Positions 1 to 7,111 are shown, counted from the first letter of the stretch. The stretch: 11,775 bases of DNA from DASSWG01 sp041689995 (GCA_041689995.1 JBDNFD010000172.1:1-11775); one strand, 5' to 3'. Translations and numbers: made by a program. Notes: generated by a model from the sequence alone, not told the origin.

Positions 1-126
1 CTTACAAGAGTTTTTTTACATTTTAAACCAGCGGTTTTAGAAAAACATCAAGGTTTTTTGAAAATATTCACGACAAAGTATCTTATTTTTAGATAGTTAG
101 ACAAAAAATATAATATCAATCGTAAA
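1..126. other. Left edge, no gene recognised
   Basis: A+T-rich stretch downstream of the truncated DUF6029 gene. Plus-strand frame 1 is open from the window edge to a TAG at 94-96 (about 31 residues). It could be the tail of a gene outside the window, but nothing in it is recognisable. A small inverted repeat, AAACC-AGC-GGTTT, lies near 25-38. None of the three minus-strand frames continues the DUF6029 protein, so this DNA is not simply the frameshifted remainder of that gene. Confidence 0.3.
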
Positions 127-894
127 TTAGAATAGAGCCTTAATAGTTCGTGCTTCCACAATGGCATCTTCCGTTTTTGCCACGTATTCCGCACTGGCAT
201 AAAAACTGTTTTTGTTGAAATCAACTCGGCCCGAAAAAGCATTTGTGAGTTCTTCGAAATTCGGATTTTTAATGTCCGTTTCCTCATAACGCCCCACATA
301 ACTTAATCCAAGACCTATAGAATAACTTTCAACTTTCAAAATATCCGTCAGGTCAATTTCCGAATCGAAGCCAAAAATTTGACCTTCAGAAAGTTCAAAA
401 CCTTCTTTTTGTCGGCCGTAAAGTCCCGTGAATTTCAAATCTTTTGTGGGCCTGTAAACAATTCTTCCGCCCAGAAGTGAATTGTTAATTCCCAATTGCC
501 GGTCTTCCCATGAACGCAAAATCAGTCCGCTTCCAAATTGCTCATAAAAATATCCAGCTGTAACTTTCAATTTTTTACTCTGATATTCGACATAGAAAGT
601 AGATAAGCCGCTATCGTCGTATTTTGGGGAATAGCCGACCAAAGGCATCGGTAAATAGGATTCTGCTTGAATCCCCGCCGACCACTTTTTATAGGTATAA
701 TCTAATTTCAAATAATTGTTGGAACGCACATGTTCATCTGTGCCGGGAAAGTTATTATCCATAAAATCGCCCGTTTTCGGATCGTTGTTGTACCATTTGA
801 AATCGGATTCAAATCCGCCGGAAAGGCTTCCATAATCTTGGGCGTACAAAGAAATTCCGGAAAAAAGTAAAAGAAAGAGCGTAATTTTTTTCAT
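127..894 (-). CDS. DUF6029-family secreted/outer-membrane protein, C-terminally truncated
   Basis: The 255-residue product begins with a clear signal peptide (MKKITLFLLLFSGISLYAQ), so it is exported. After that it shows alternating hydrophobic/polar strands typical of an outer-membrane beta-barrel. The segments NNYLKLDY, FYEQFGSGLILRSWEDRQLG, FELSEGQIFGFD and LGLSYVGR match what I know of DUF6029, a Bacteroidota family of unknown function. Family members are, from memory, roughly twice this long. Here the homologous part ends near residue 245 (KTEDAIVEA) and a short unrelated tail TIKALF follows before the stop. No other minus-strand frame to the left resumes the family sequence, so this looks like a real breakpoint near 140 and not a frameshift. 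The start is the only sensible one, being directly before the signal peptide. The product is probably non-functional. The family call is fairly secure; the function is unknown. Confidence 0.72.
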   Translation of the reverse strand: MKKITLFLLLFSGISLYAQDYGSLSGGFESDFKWYNNDPKTGDFMDNNFPGTDEHVRSNNYLKLDYTYKKWSAGIQAESYLPMPLVGYSPKYDDSGLSTFYVEYQSKKLKVTAGYFYEQFGSGLILRSWEDRQLGINNSLLGGRIVYRPTKDLKFTGLYGRQKEGFELSEGQIFGFDSEIDLTDILKVESYSIGLGLSYVGRYEETDIKNPNFEELTNAFSGRVDFNKNSFYASAEYVAKTEDAIVEARTIKALF

Positions 895-942
895 AGAAAG
901 TGGGGTTCCGATCTGTTTTGAAAAGAAGTTAAATCGAAATAG

Positions 943-1803
943 GAAGAATTAAAGAAATACATTTCTACAGAAACTGGCGAATGGACAATAAAAGGATTTA
1001 TACATGTTTACAAGAACATTTACACTATTTCATCAGACACGAAAATCGTTTCTAAAATTCTTGAAATACATCTTTTTCCAGCACTAATAAAGTTTGCAGA
1101 GGATGCAGGATACAAAATAGTATTAGCTGAACATCAAAATTGGTATCCGGATTTAACATTTGTAAAAAAAACGAACGAAAATATTAAGTTCGCACTCGAT
1201 TTAAAAACCACATTTCGGAGAAAAAAAGGTGCTGCTGGATTTACTTTAGGCAGTCACGGAGCATATTTTAAAGAACGTGACAAATCAAAAAACATCCAAT
1301 TTCCCTACAATCAATATTCAGGTCATTTTTGCTTGGGAGTAATTTACACACGGATTGATTTTGATGAATTGGCAGACACAGAGGTATTTCAAGTAAGCGA
1401 ACTTGAAGAAGAATATGGAAATCCACCTATCGACTTAATAGGCGAAAGAGAAGTTACTGAAGTCAAAAATTTAAAATCTATAACTTCTGTAATTAAAGAT
1501 TTTGATTTTTTCGCAGTACCTAAATGGAAGATTGCAAGTGATGGACGTGGTTCGGGTAATACGGCAAATATAGGTTCTATAAAAAGCATCAAAGACCTAA
1601 AAGTTGGTAACGGAGTTTTCAGCAAATTAGGAGAAGAATGGTTCGATGAATATTGGATTAATTACGGTCAAGCAACTATAATGAAAGATGGCTTACCTGT
1701 CAAAATTACCAATATTTGGGACTTTCTTGAATTGAAAGGCAGAACGGATTTATTTGATAAAGTTGGCAACGGAGCCAAAAGAAGAAAAACCAACAAGAAA
1801 TGA
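943..1803 (+). pseudogene. EcoRV-family type II restriction endonuclease, lacking a start codon
   Basis: The open frame from just after a TAG at 940-942 to the TGA at 1801-1803 (286 codons) aligns by eye with EcoRV almost end to end (EcoRV has 245 residues). SSDTKIVSKILE corresponds to EcoRV GSDTKVLSTIFE, with the Glu45 equivalent at 1063. HQNWYPD gives the Asp74 equivalent at 1150, and ALDLKTTF gives Asp90 (1198) and Lys92 (1204). FTLGSHGAYF, FPYNQY, IGV/YTR-like and KWKIASDGRGSGNTANIGS follow, the last containing the GSGNT recognition loop (1549-1563). The C-terminus, with WFDEYWINYG, is also conserved. This predicts cleavage of GATATC. No ATG, GTG or TTG lies in frame before TTG 1333, and starting there would remove every catalytic residue. 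The bases ATAG at 939-942, directly before GAA GAA TTA, are one inserted A away from an ATG, so start loss by a one-base insertion is possible. It overlaps the methylase gene by ATGA. Enzyme family is near certain; loss of function is inferred. Confidence 0.85.
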
Positions 1804-2342
1804 AAACATTTGTCCCACCAATAAAATCACAAGGAATAAAAACAAAACTTGTTCAATGGATTTCTAAAAACGTTAATGAAATTGAATATGACCGTTGGGT
1901 TGAACCTTTTATGGGAACAGGTGTTGTTGCCTTTAACGTTAGACCAAAAAGAGCTTTACTTTGCGATAGTAATCCACATTTAATAAAATTTTACAAAACA
2001 TTACAAAACAAAGAAATTACGAGCGGACAAGTAAAGCAGTATTTAAACGAAGAAGGCAAGCAATTGTTGGAAACAGAAGGCGAACATTATTATACTGTGA
2101 GAAATAGATTTAATGAAGAAGGAAATCCTTTAGATTTTTTATTTTTAAGTCGTTCTTGTTTTAATGGTATGATGCGAAATAAACATATAACCAAAATATT
2201 ACCTAAAAAGAATAATTTACTATATAAATATATCGAAACTCAACAAAAGCTAATTGACAAATTAGAAAATGAAATTATAGAGCTAAAAAAAGCACAAGAA
2301 CCGCGGAGCAATTATCGAAATGTTGCTGAACCTGGTCAATAA
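1800..2342 (+). pseudogene. EcoRV-type N6-adenine DNA methyltransferase, truncated before the catalytic motif
   Basis: The first 126 residues are a D12-class (MT-A70-unrelated, Dam/M.EcoRV-like) adenine methyltransferase. FVPPIKSQGIKTKL (4-17) is the N-terminal AdoMet-binding motif, VEPFMGTGVVAFNV (34-47) holds motif I FxGxG, LLCDSNPHLI (53-62) is motif II, and LDFLFLSRSCFNGMMR (111-126) is the FNG region. These blocks match what I remember of M.EcoRV closely. After Arg126 (codon 2175-2177) the similarity ends. The remaining 54 residues are a Lys/Glu-rich, probably helical tail (QQKLIDKLENEIIELKK) finishing in VAEPGQ. The DPPY-type motif IV and the rest of the catalytic domain are absent, where about 150 further residues would be expected. 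Its ATG overlaps the endonuclease stop as ATGA, the classic coupling in restriction-modification operons. It should not methylate GATATC. The tail may come from a deletion or from inserted foreign DNA; I do not recognise its source. Confidence 0.82.
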
Positions 2343-2427
2343 TTGACGAAAAACCCGCTTGAAAAATAACCTTAATTATACAACATGCTGATTAATAGAT
2401 TTTTTAATCTATTTATTTAACATTTAA

Positions 2428-2469
2428 GGGGTGTTTTCATAGGTCAAAAATGACATTATGGGGTGTTTT
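2428..2469. repeat. Direct repeat GGGGTGTTTT, two copies
   Basis: GGGGTGTTTT occurs exactly at 2428-2437 and 2460-2469, 32 bp apart, which is about three helical turns. Both copies are in the same orientation, just upstream of the TTGCACC triplet array. Confidence 0.6.
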
Positions 2470-2493
2470 GATGGCATTTATTTGTTGATCATG

Positions 2494-2523
2494 TTGCACC
2501 CGTGGTTGCACCCGTATTGCACC
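2494..2523. repeat. Three phased TTGCACC repeats
   Basis: TTGCACC occurs at 2494-2500, 2506-2512 and 2517-2523, with periods of 12 and 11 bp. The first two copies extend to TTGCACCCG. One-turn spacing on the same face of the helix is what a cooperatively bound DNA-binding protein would use. One frame reads VAPVVAPVLHLFPK then stop, so a short coding remnant is an alternative explanation. Confidence 0.6.
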
Positions 2524-2629
2524 TGTTCCCAAAATAGAGTTGTTTTCTGAATTTTACATCAGCACTTTTTTTTCGTAAAATTACGGGAGATGAAAGCCTT
2601 AAAGTGTCCGTATTGGTGGCTATAGTGGA

Positions 2630-2705
2630 TAAATAGCGGTATCAGGTTTAATATAGGTTTAAACCAGGTTTAAAAAGTCGGTGAAAATTCGCTAAATAGC
2701 GGTAT
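2630..2705. repeat. 13-bp direct repeats bracketing three phased AGGTTTAA repeats
   Basis: TAAATAGCGGTAT is found exactly at 2630-2642 and 2693-2705. Between the copies, AGGTTTAA occurs at 2644-2651, 2655-2662 and 2666-2673, an exact 11-bp period. The nested arrangement is compatible with iterons or with core/arm recombinase sites; no cognate protein is identifiable in the window. Confidence 0.65.
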
Positions 2706-2904
2706 ATGTGTATTTCGTCCATTTGCTTTACAGCATTAAAAAAACTTCCGAAAGCCTTGTTTTTATTGATATTTATCGTTTTTTATGGGTTATATTTATT
2801 TGGGTTCTTTGTTTTTTAGGGGATAGATAGACATTATAAATAAAATTCATGAGGATTTTTTGAATTTTCAAATAAATAATCCACAGAATTTCGATAATGA
2901 AGAA

Positions 2905-3357
2905 ATGAATATAAGGCTTAAAGCGAATCATACTTTAGACAATAGAATATTGATATTCTCTACAGAAACATATTATAAAGGTAAAGACTATTTCTACCCG
3001 CCTCAATATATATTATATAATATAGATAAACAAAAGACTATTGTCAGTAAAACAGCTATGAATGATAGTTATACAGATGTTTATATTGTTGATCCTTCTG
3101 GAGATATGTCATATATATCTAAAAAGCCAACGGAAGGTTTATTAGACCTAAATATCAATATATATTCAAGTATTGAATATTCGGCTAACCAAAATTTAAT
3201 AAGAAAATATTTTAAAAGTGGAGAGACCTATTATATTATAAAAGAAAAGCAATATTTTCATCACTTTTCTATATATAATAAAAATTTGGAATATGTTGGT
3301 AAACTCGAAGTTAGAGTTCATAAAGAAAAATACGAAATTGAGGAATTAGAGAATTGA
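2905..3357 (+). CDS. Hypothetical protein of unknown family
   Basis: The 150-residue product (MNIRLKANHTLDN...IEELEN) is not recognised. It is rich in Tyr, Ile, Asn and Lys and predicted largely beta: ILIFSTETYYKG, YILYNIDKQ, TDVYIVDPSGDMSYI, TYYIIKEKQYFHHFSIY and YVGKLEVRVHK read like successive strands, perhaps blades of a small propeller or a beta-sandwich. There is no signal peptide and no transmembrane segment. I chose the first ATG (2905). The frame is open back to 2827 with TTG 2860 as an alternative that adds INNPQNFDNEE, so the protein may have lost its real N-terminus. The A+T-rich composition matches the accessory region and contrasts with accC. The gene lies 55 bp before the LRR gene on the same strand and could be co-transcribed. 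It is a real but possibly truncated gene. Confidence 0.5.
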   Translation: MNIRLKANHTLDNRILIFSTETYYKGKDYFYPPQYILYNIDKQKTIVSKTAMNDSYTDVYIVDPSGDMSYISKKPTEGLLDLNINIYSSIEYSANQNLIRKYFKSGETYYIIKEKQYFHHFSIYNKNLEYVGKLEVRVHKEKYEIEELEN

Positions 3358-3412
3358 GGAATAAATAAAAGAGGTATTTGTGTAAAACACCCGAAAACGT
3401 AATTTATCACTT

Positions 3413-4783
3413 ATGAAAAAATTATTTATAATATTATTACTTAGCATTACCGTTTTTGCAAACGCTCAAACACCCAAACAAAACTTCACTGAAGCAGAAA
3501 AATTGTACAAAAATGGCAGTTTTACAGAAGCTATTGCACAAACTGAAAGCGTTAAAAAAAGCTTAGGCAAGTCTAACCCAAAAGTTGAGGCATTGCTATT
3601 TTTAGGCTACTACAACACCCAAGAATATACAAAAGCAAAAGTAGCGTATGAAACACTAAAATTAATGGTACCAGAAAGTGTAGAAAACTCAGATGCTTTT
3701 AAGCTTTACAAAAGCGCAGGCGAGCAATTAGATATAAAACTCGCAGAAATACAAACTGCTTTTCTAAAAAAGCAAAACGAAGGTTCTAAGCCACTTTATA
3801 GTTATTCGCAATATGAAGATAGAAACGATAATAAAGTAAGGCGTATCAGAAAATTAAAAGAGGCTTTTGATGATAGAATGGAAATTGTTCAAGAAAATAA
3901 TGAAAATGAGGCTTATCAAGTTTTGGAACTAATTCTTAAAAATCCAACAAAAGAAAAGTTTGAAGATTATCTTTTAGAAGAACGTTACGAAAGTAAATTT
4001 AATGAAGTAGAAAAATATATTAAATATTGGAATGTAGAAACTTTTATGCTTTTTGACTACAATGATTTCGATAAAGAAAAAGCGAGAGAATTAAAGACTT
4101 TAAAATACCATCTTAATCTAGATTTTCTTAACATTGATGGTAAAAAAATTAGTAATCTACCTAGCAGCATTTTTCAAAATGGAAAATTAGATATAATTGC
4201 TATTAATAATACTACTATTAGTAGTTTTCCTGATAATATAATAAATAACTCAAAACTTACATTGTTAACCCTTAAAGATAACAAAAAGTTGAGAAATTTT
4301 TTAAGTACCTTATCACATTTCCCGAAGTTACAATCGGTTATCATGCAAGGTAACAGTAGCATTTATAAATTACCATATTTCGGTGATTTGAAAAATTTAA
4401 AAACGCTTCATTTAAATCAATACTCTAGCTCAATTCCAAAAGAAATATTTTCACTTACAAAACTAAAAGAACTTTCATTAGGCTCAATAAGTCCAAAAGA
4501 AGGTTTTGATTTTCCTGAAGAAATTGGTTTATTAGTCAATTTAGAATATTTAGCGTTATATCATGGTACGTTTGAAGAATTACCAAAATCGATTAAATAT
4601 TTACAAAAGCTTAAAGAGTTGAATTTATATAATTCTTGGGTTAAGGATTTACCATCCGAAATTAGAGAACTAAAAAATCTACAAAAATTAAATATTGGAG
4701 GAACTAGAAACAAGCCATATAATTATAAGAAAGTAGAACGAGATACTAGAAAACTTGTAAAATATTGCCAAATCTTGAAGTAA
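3413..4783 (+). CDS. Secreted leucine-rich-repeat protein with N-terminal TPR-like region
   Basis: The product is 456 residues. Residues 1-19 (MKKLFIILLLSITVFANAQ) form a signal peptide, so it is exported, probably to the periplasm or surface. Residues about 24-105 look like paired helices of a TPR-type repeat (FTEAEKLYKNGSFTEAIAQTE, LFLGYYNTQEYTKAKVAYETLK). A charged helical linker follows (140-235). Residues about 235-430 hold seven or so leucine-rich repeats of the L..L.L....I..LP..I type, for example LKTLHLNQYSSSIPKEIFSL, LEYLALYHGTFEELPKSI and LKELNLYNSWVKDLPSEIREL. There is no sortase or Por C-terminal signal that I can see. LRR modules bind proteins or glycans, but the ligand is unknown. 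A weak promoter-like pair (TTG 3354-3356, TATTTG 3375-3380) lies upstream. It is followed by an attC-like inverted repeat, suggesting it may be a captured gene cassette. The architecture is seen; the role is not inferred. Confidence 0.8.
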   Translation: MKKLFIILLLSITVFANAQTPKQNFTEAEKLYKNGSFTEAIAQTESVKKSLGKSNPKVEALLFLGYYNTQEYTKAKVAYETLKLMVPESVENSDAFKLYKSAGEQLDIKLAEIQTAFLKKQNEGSKPLYSYSQYEDRNDNKVRRIRKLKEAFDDRMEIVQENNENEAYQVLELILKNPTKEKFEDYLLEERYESKFNEVEKYIKYWNVETFMLFDYNDFDKEKARELKTLKYHLNLDFLNIDGKKISNLPSSIFQNGKLDIIAINNTTISSFPDNIINNSKLTLLTLKDNKKLRNFLSTLSHFPKLQSVIMQGNSSIYKLPYFGDLKNLKTLHLNQYSSSIPKEIFSLTKLKELSLGSISPKEGFDFPEEIGLLVNLEYLALYHGTFEELPKSIKYLQKLKELNLYNSWVKDLPSEIRELKNLQKLNIGGTRNKPYNYKKVERDTRKLVKYCQILK

Positions 4784-4857
4784 TTTATAATTAATTATTT
4801 AATACTTATAAATAAATTTGAGTTCAAAAACATTGTTAACTGTATGGAACTGCCAGT

Positions 4858-5054
4858 TGCCAACAACGTATAAAAATAATAGGGCAATTGTTGGTTAACT
4901 CAATGTTAAATGCACCTTTGCAAGGTCGCCAAATTTTTAAATTTGGCTTATTGAAAAAACAAGTTAATAAGAAAAATTTAAAAATTCGGCTTGTGTTCAA
5001 CCGAATAGTAGTCGTGTTTTTCCGCCCTACTATTCTTATACAACAACGTTAGAT
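4858..5054 (+). repeat. attC-like imperfect inverted repeat (possible integron recombination site)
   Basis: The outer arms pair well: GTATAAAAATAATAGGGC (4868-4885) and GCCCTACTATTCTTATAC (5024-5041) are complementary at 16 of 18 positions. They are flanked by TGCCAAC (4858-4864) on the left and GTTAGAT (5048-5054) on the right. GTTAGAT fits the attC R' consensus GTTRRRY exactly; the left box is an imperfect match to RYYYAAC. Inner parts also pair: GGTTAAC against GTTCAACC, and the AAATTTTTAAATTTGG region against AAATTTAAAAATTC. A long imperfect stem with a terminal right-hand GTTRRRY, placed just after an ORF, is the layout of a gene-cassette attC. No integron integrase is visible. Another repetitive palindromic family is the alternative. 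Confidence 0.55.
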
Positions 5055-5088
5055 AATCCATATTCCAAAAACACAAAAATTTTCAATG

Positions 5089-5123
5089 AAAAAACCCCGC
5101 AAATTCGTAAATCCGTAGGGTTT
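5089..5123 (-). terminator. Rho-independent terminator after accC
   Basis: Read on the minus strand, AAACCC (complement of 5118-5123) pairs with GGGGTTT near 5092-5098 and is followed by a T-run (complement of the A-run 5089-5094). It sits 25 bp past the accC stop, so it would end the accC transcript and insulate it from the attC-like element. Confidence 0.5.
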
Positions 5124-5147
5124 AGATGGTTTAGATGGAAAAAGAAT

Positions 5148-6503
5148 TTAATCCTCTTCTTCCTCTGGTTTCATTTTGAAATCTTCCATGAATTTGGTGG
5201 TATAATTTCCAGCCAAATAATCCGGATCACGCATCAATTGGCGATGAAAAGGAATAGTGGTTTTCACTCCTTCAATTACAAATTCATCCAATGCCCGAGA
5301 CATTTTATTAATGCATTCTTCCCTTGTTTGCGCCGTGGTAATCAGTTTGGCAATCATGGAATCATAATTCGGCGGAATCATATATCCGCTATAAACATGT
5401 GTATCAATCCGCACTCCGTGCCCACCTGGGGCGTGTAAATTGGTGATCCTTCCTGGGGAAGGCCGAAAGTCGTTATATGGATCTTCAGCATTAATACGAC
5501 ACTCGATTGCATGCAATTGCGGGAAATAATTTTTTCCGGAAATTGGCACTCCCGCGGCCACTTTTATTTGTTCCCGAATTAAATCATAATCTATTACTTG
5601 CTCGGTGATCGGATGTTCCACCTGAATTCTGGTATTCATTTCCATAAAAAAGAAATTTCGGTGTTTATCCACCAAAAATTCAATGGTTCCCGCTCCTTCA
5701 TATTTAATGGATTCTGCTGCTTTCACGGCCGCGTCCCCCATTCTTTTCCTAAGTTCTTTTGTCATAAAAGGCGAAGGCGTTTCCTCGGTCAACTTTTGAT
5801 GACGACGTTGAATGGAACAATCCCTTTCTGAAAGATGACAGGCTTTTCCCGAGCTATCTCCGACAATCTGAATTTCAATATGTCGAGGTTCCTCAATCAG
5901 TTTTTCCATATACATTCCATCGTTTCCAAAGGCCGCACTAGCTTCCTTTCTAGCAGAATCCCATGCGTCATGTAAATGATCTAGTTTCAAAACGGCACGC
6001 ATTCCTTTTCCGCCGCCGCCAGCTGTGGCTTTCAACATTACGGGAAATCCCATTTCTTTGGCGGTTTTCTCGCAGTCTTCATAATCTTTTAAAAGTCCAT
6101 CGGAACCAGGAATACACGGCACTCCGGCAGCTTTCATAGTTGCACGTGCGGAAGCTTTATCGCCCATCTGGTCGATCATTGCCGGTGATGCGCCAATAAA
6201 TTTTATTTTATGTTCCCCACAAATTTTGGAGAACCTAGAATTTTCGGCCAAAAATCCATAACCGGGATGAATGGCATCGGCGTTTGTGATTTCTGCCGCC
6301 GCAATAATATTTGATATTTTCAAATAAGATTCGCTGCTCGGTGCTGGACCAATGCAAACAGCCTCATCGGCAAAACGAACGTGCAGACTTTCTGCATCTG
6401 CTTTGGAATATACCGCCACGGTTTTAATGCCCATTTCTTTACATGTGCGAATGACGCGCAAAGCAATTTCTCCCCGGTTGGCAATTAATATCTTTTTAAA
6501 CAT
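5148..6503 (-). CDS. accC: Biotin carboxylase subunit of acetyl-CoA carboxylase
   Basis: AccC carboxylates the biotin on AccB using ATP and bicarbonate, the first half-reaction of malonyl-CoA synthesis in the cytoplasm. The 451-residue length matches the family (about 449). The N-terminal biotin-carboxylase fold opens with FKKILIANRGEIALRVIRT (2-20) and includes HPGYGFLAEN (79-88). The central ATP-grasp domain has Lys116 and Lys158, the glycine-rich lid loop AGGGGKGMR (161-169), RDCSIQRRHQK (227-237) and the catalytic stretch MEMNTRIQVEHPITE (287-301). The C-terminal domain has ECRINAEDP (334-342) and YDSMIAKL (380-387). All key residues look intact. There is a short acidic tail (EEEED). The gene follows accB by 109 bp that contain a low-complexity repeat. 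A stand-alone AccC (not fused to AccB) fits a true acetyl-CoA carboxylase, although propionyl-CoA carboxylase use cannot be excluded. Confidence 0.95.
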   Translation of the reverse strand: MFKKILIANRGEIALRVIRTCKEMGIKTVAVYSKADAESLHVRFADEAVCIGPAPSSESYLKISNIIAAAEITNADAIHPGYGFLAENSRFSKICGEHKIKFIGASPAMIDQMGDKASARATMKAAGVPCIPGSDGLLKDYEDCEKTAKEMGFPVMLKATAGGGGKGMRAVLKLDHLHDAWDSARKEASAAFGNDGMYMEKLIEEPRHIEIQIVGDSSGKACHLSERDCSIQRRHQKLTEETPSPFMTKELRKRMGDAAVKAAESIKYEGAGTIEFLVDKHRNFFFMEMNTRIQVEHPITEQVIDYDLIREQIKVAAGVPISGKNYFPQLHAIECRINAEDPYNDFRPSPGRITNLHAPGGHGVRIDTHVYSGYMIPPNYDSMIAKLITTAQTREECINKMSRALDEFVIEGVKTTIPFHRQLMRDPDYLAGNYTTKFMEDFKMKPEEEED

Positions 6504-6508
6504 GATGA

Positions 6509-6592
6509 TTCAAAGTTTTAGGTTCAAAGTTTAAAGTTCCGAATACAAAGTTCAAGATTGAAGGTTTGAAGTTCCCAGAAGGAATACTTCAA
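6509..6592. repeat. Degenerate TTCAAAGTT-type low-complexity repeat between accB and accC
   Basis: Variants of the unit TTCAAAGTTT / AAAGTTC recur about every 10-15 bp (TTCAAAGTTTTAGG, TTCAAAGTTTAAAG, ACAAAGTTCAAG, GGTTTGAAGTTCCC). No reading frame uses it. Such stretches are familiar between flavobacterial genes; here one separates two genes that are otherwise tightly linked, and it may affect their relative expression. Confidence 0.55.
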
Positions 6593-6612
6593 ATAACTCC
6601 CAACTTCTAACT

Positions 6613-7092
6613 TTAAGACGGATCTACCAAAAACAAAGGTTGATCGAATTCAACGGGAGAAGAATCGTCCACAAGAATTTTCACGATTTTCCCACTGACT
6701 TCACTTTCAATTTCGTTGAAGAGTTTCATCGCTTCGATGACGCACAGCACGTCACCTTCTTTAATTGTGTCGCCCACTTCCACAAATACATCTTTGTCGG
6801 GAGCTGGTCTGCGGTATAAAGTCCCAATTATGGGGGATTTTACGGTAATATAATTTGCTTCTTCGTTGCTCGGCACGGGCGAACTTGCTTCCTGTGGAGC
6901 TGCCGAATTTTGCGGTGGCAATTGCTGCTGCATAGGTTGTTGCATCGGGATTTGTTGAACATACCTCATTTCCTTGTGCTCTTCACCACCGGTTTTAATG
7001 GTAATTTTAATATCGTCCATTTCAAGCTTGACTTCACTCGCTCCTGATTTTGCGACGAATTTGATCAGGTTTTGAATCTCTTTTAAATCCAT
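6613..7092 (-). CDS. accB: Biotin carboxyl carrier protein of acetyl-CoA carboxylase
   Basis: AccB carries the carboxyl group from AccC to the carboxyltransferase on a covalently attached biotin. The 159-residue protein has the expected three parts. The N-terminal AccC-interacting helix is MDLKEIQNLIKFVAKSGASEVKLE (positions 1-24). A flexible linker rich in Gln, Pro and Ala follows (about 45-78, QQIPMQQPMQQQLPPQ region). The C-terminal biotinyl domain (80-159) holds the biotinylation motif VIEAMKLFNEIE, with Lys123 as the biotin attachment site, and the SPIIGTLYRRPAPD thumb-containing segment typical of acetyl-CoA carboxylase carriers. It starts 19 bp after the fabH stop, so it is very likely in one transcript with fabH. 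It needs BirA for activation, which is not in the window. Confidence 0.95.
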   Translation of the reverse strand: MDLKEIQNLIKFVAKSGASEVKLEMDDIKITIKTGGEEHKEMRYVQQIPMQQPMQQQLPPQNSAAPQEASSPVPSNEEANYITVKSPIIGTLYRRPAPDKDVFVEVGDTIKEGDVLCVIEAMKLFNEIESEVSGKIVKILVDDSSPVEFDQPLFLVDPS

Positions 7093-7111
7093 AATACTAT
7101 TTATTTAATGG

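Larger units (their letters stand above)
2343..2904. other. Non-coding, repeat-rich gap between the methylase remnant and the next gene
   Basis: About 560 bp with no convincing gene on either strand. It contains the phased direct repeats listed separately (2428-2469, 2494-2523, 2630-2705). There is also a short hairpin CGTAA-AA-TTACG near 2574-2585, and a tiny frame from the ATG at 2590 (MKALKCPYWWL then stop) that is too short to support. The frame of the following gene is open back to 2827 but has no ATG before 2905. The repeat arrangement resembles binding-site arrays (iterons or recombinase arm sites), but no replication or integrase gene is in view. Confidence 0.5.

Noticed and set aside
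1333..1803. Shorter ORF starting at TTG 1333 as an independent 156-residue gene
   Set aside because: Homology to EcoRV runs continuously in the same frame back to about 943, so this is only the C-terminal half of the nuclease; starting here would omit all active-site residues.
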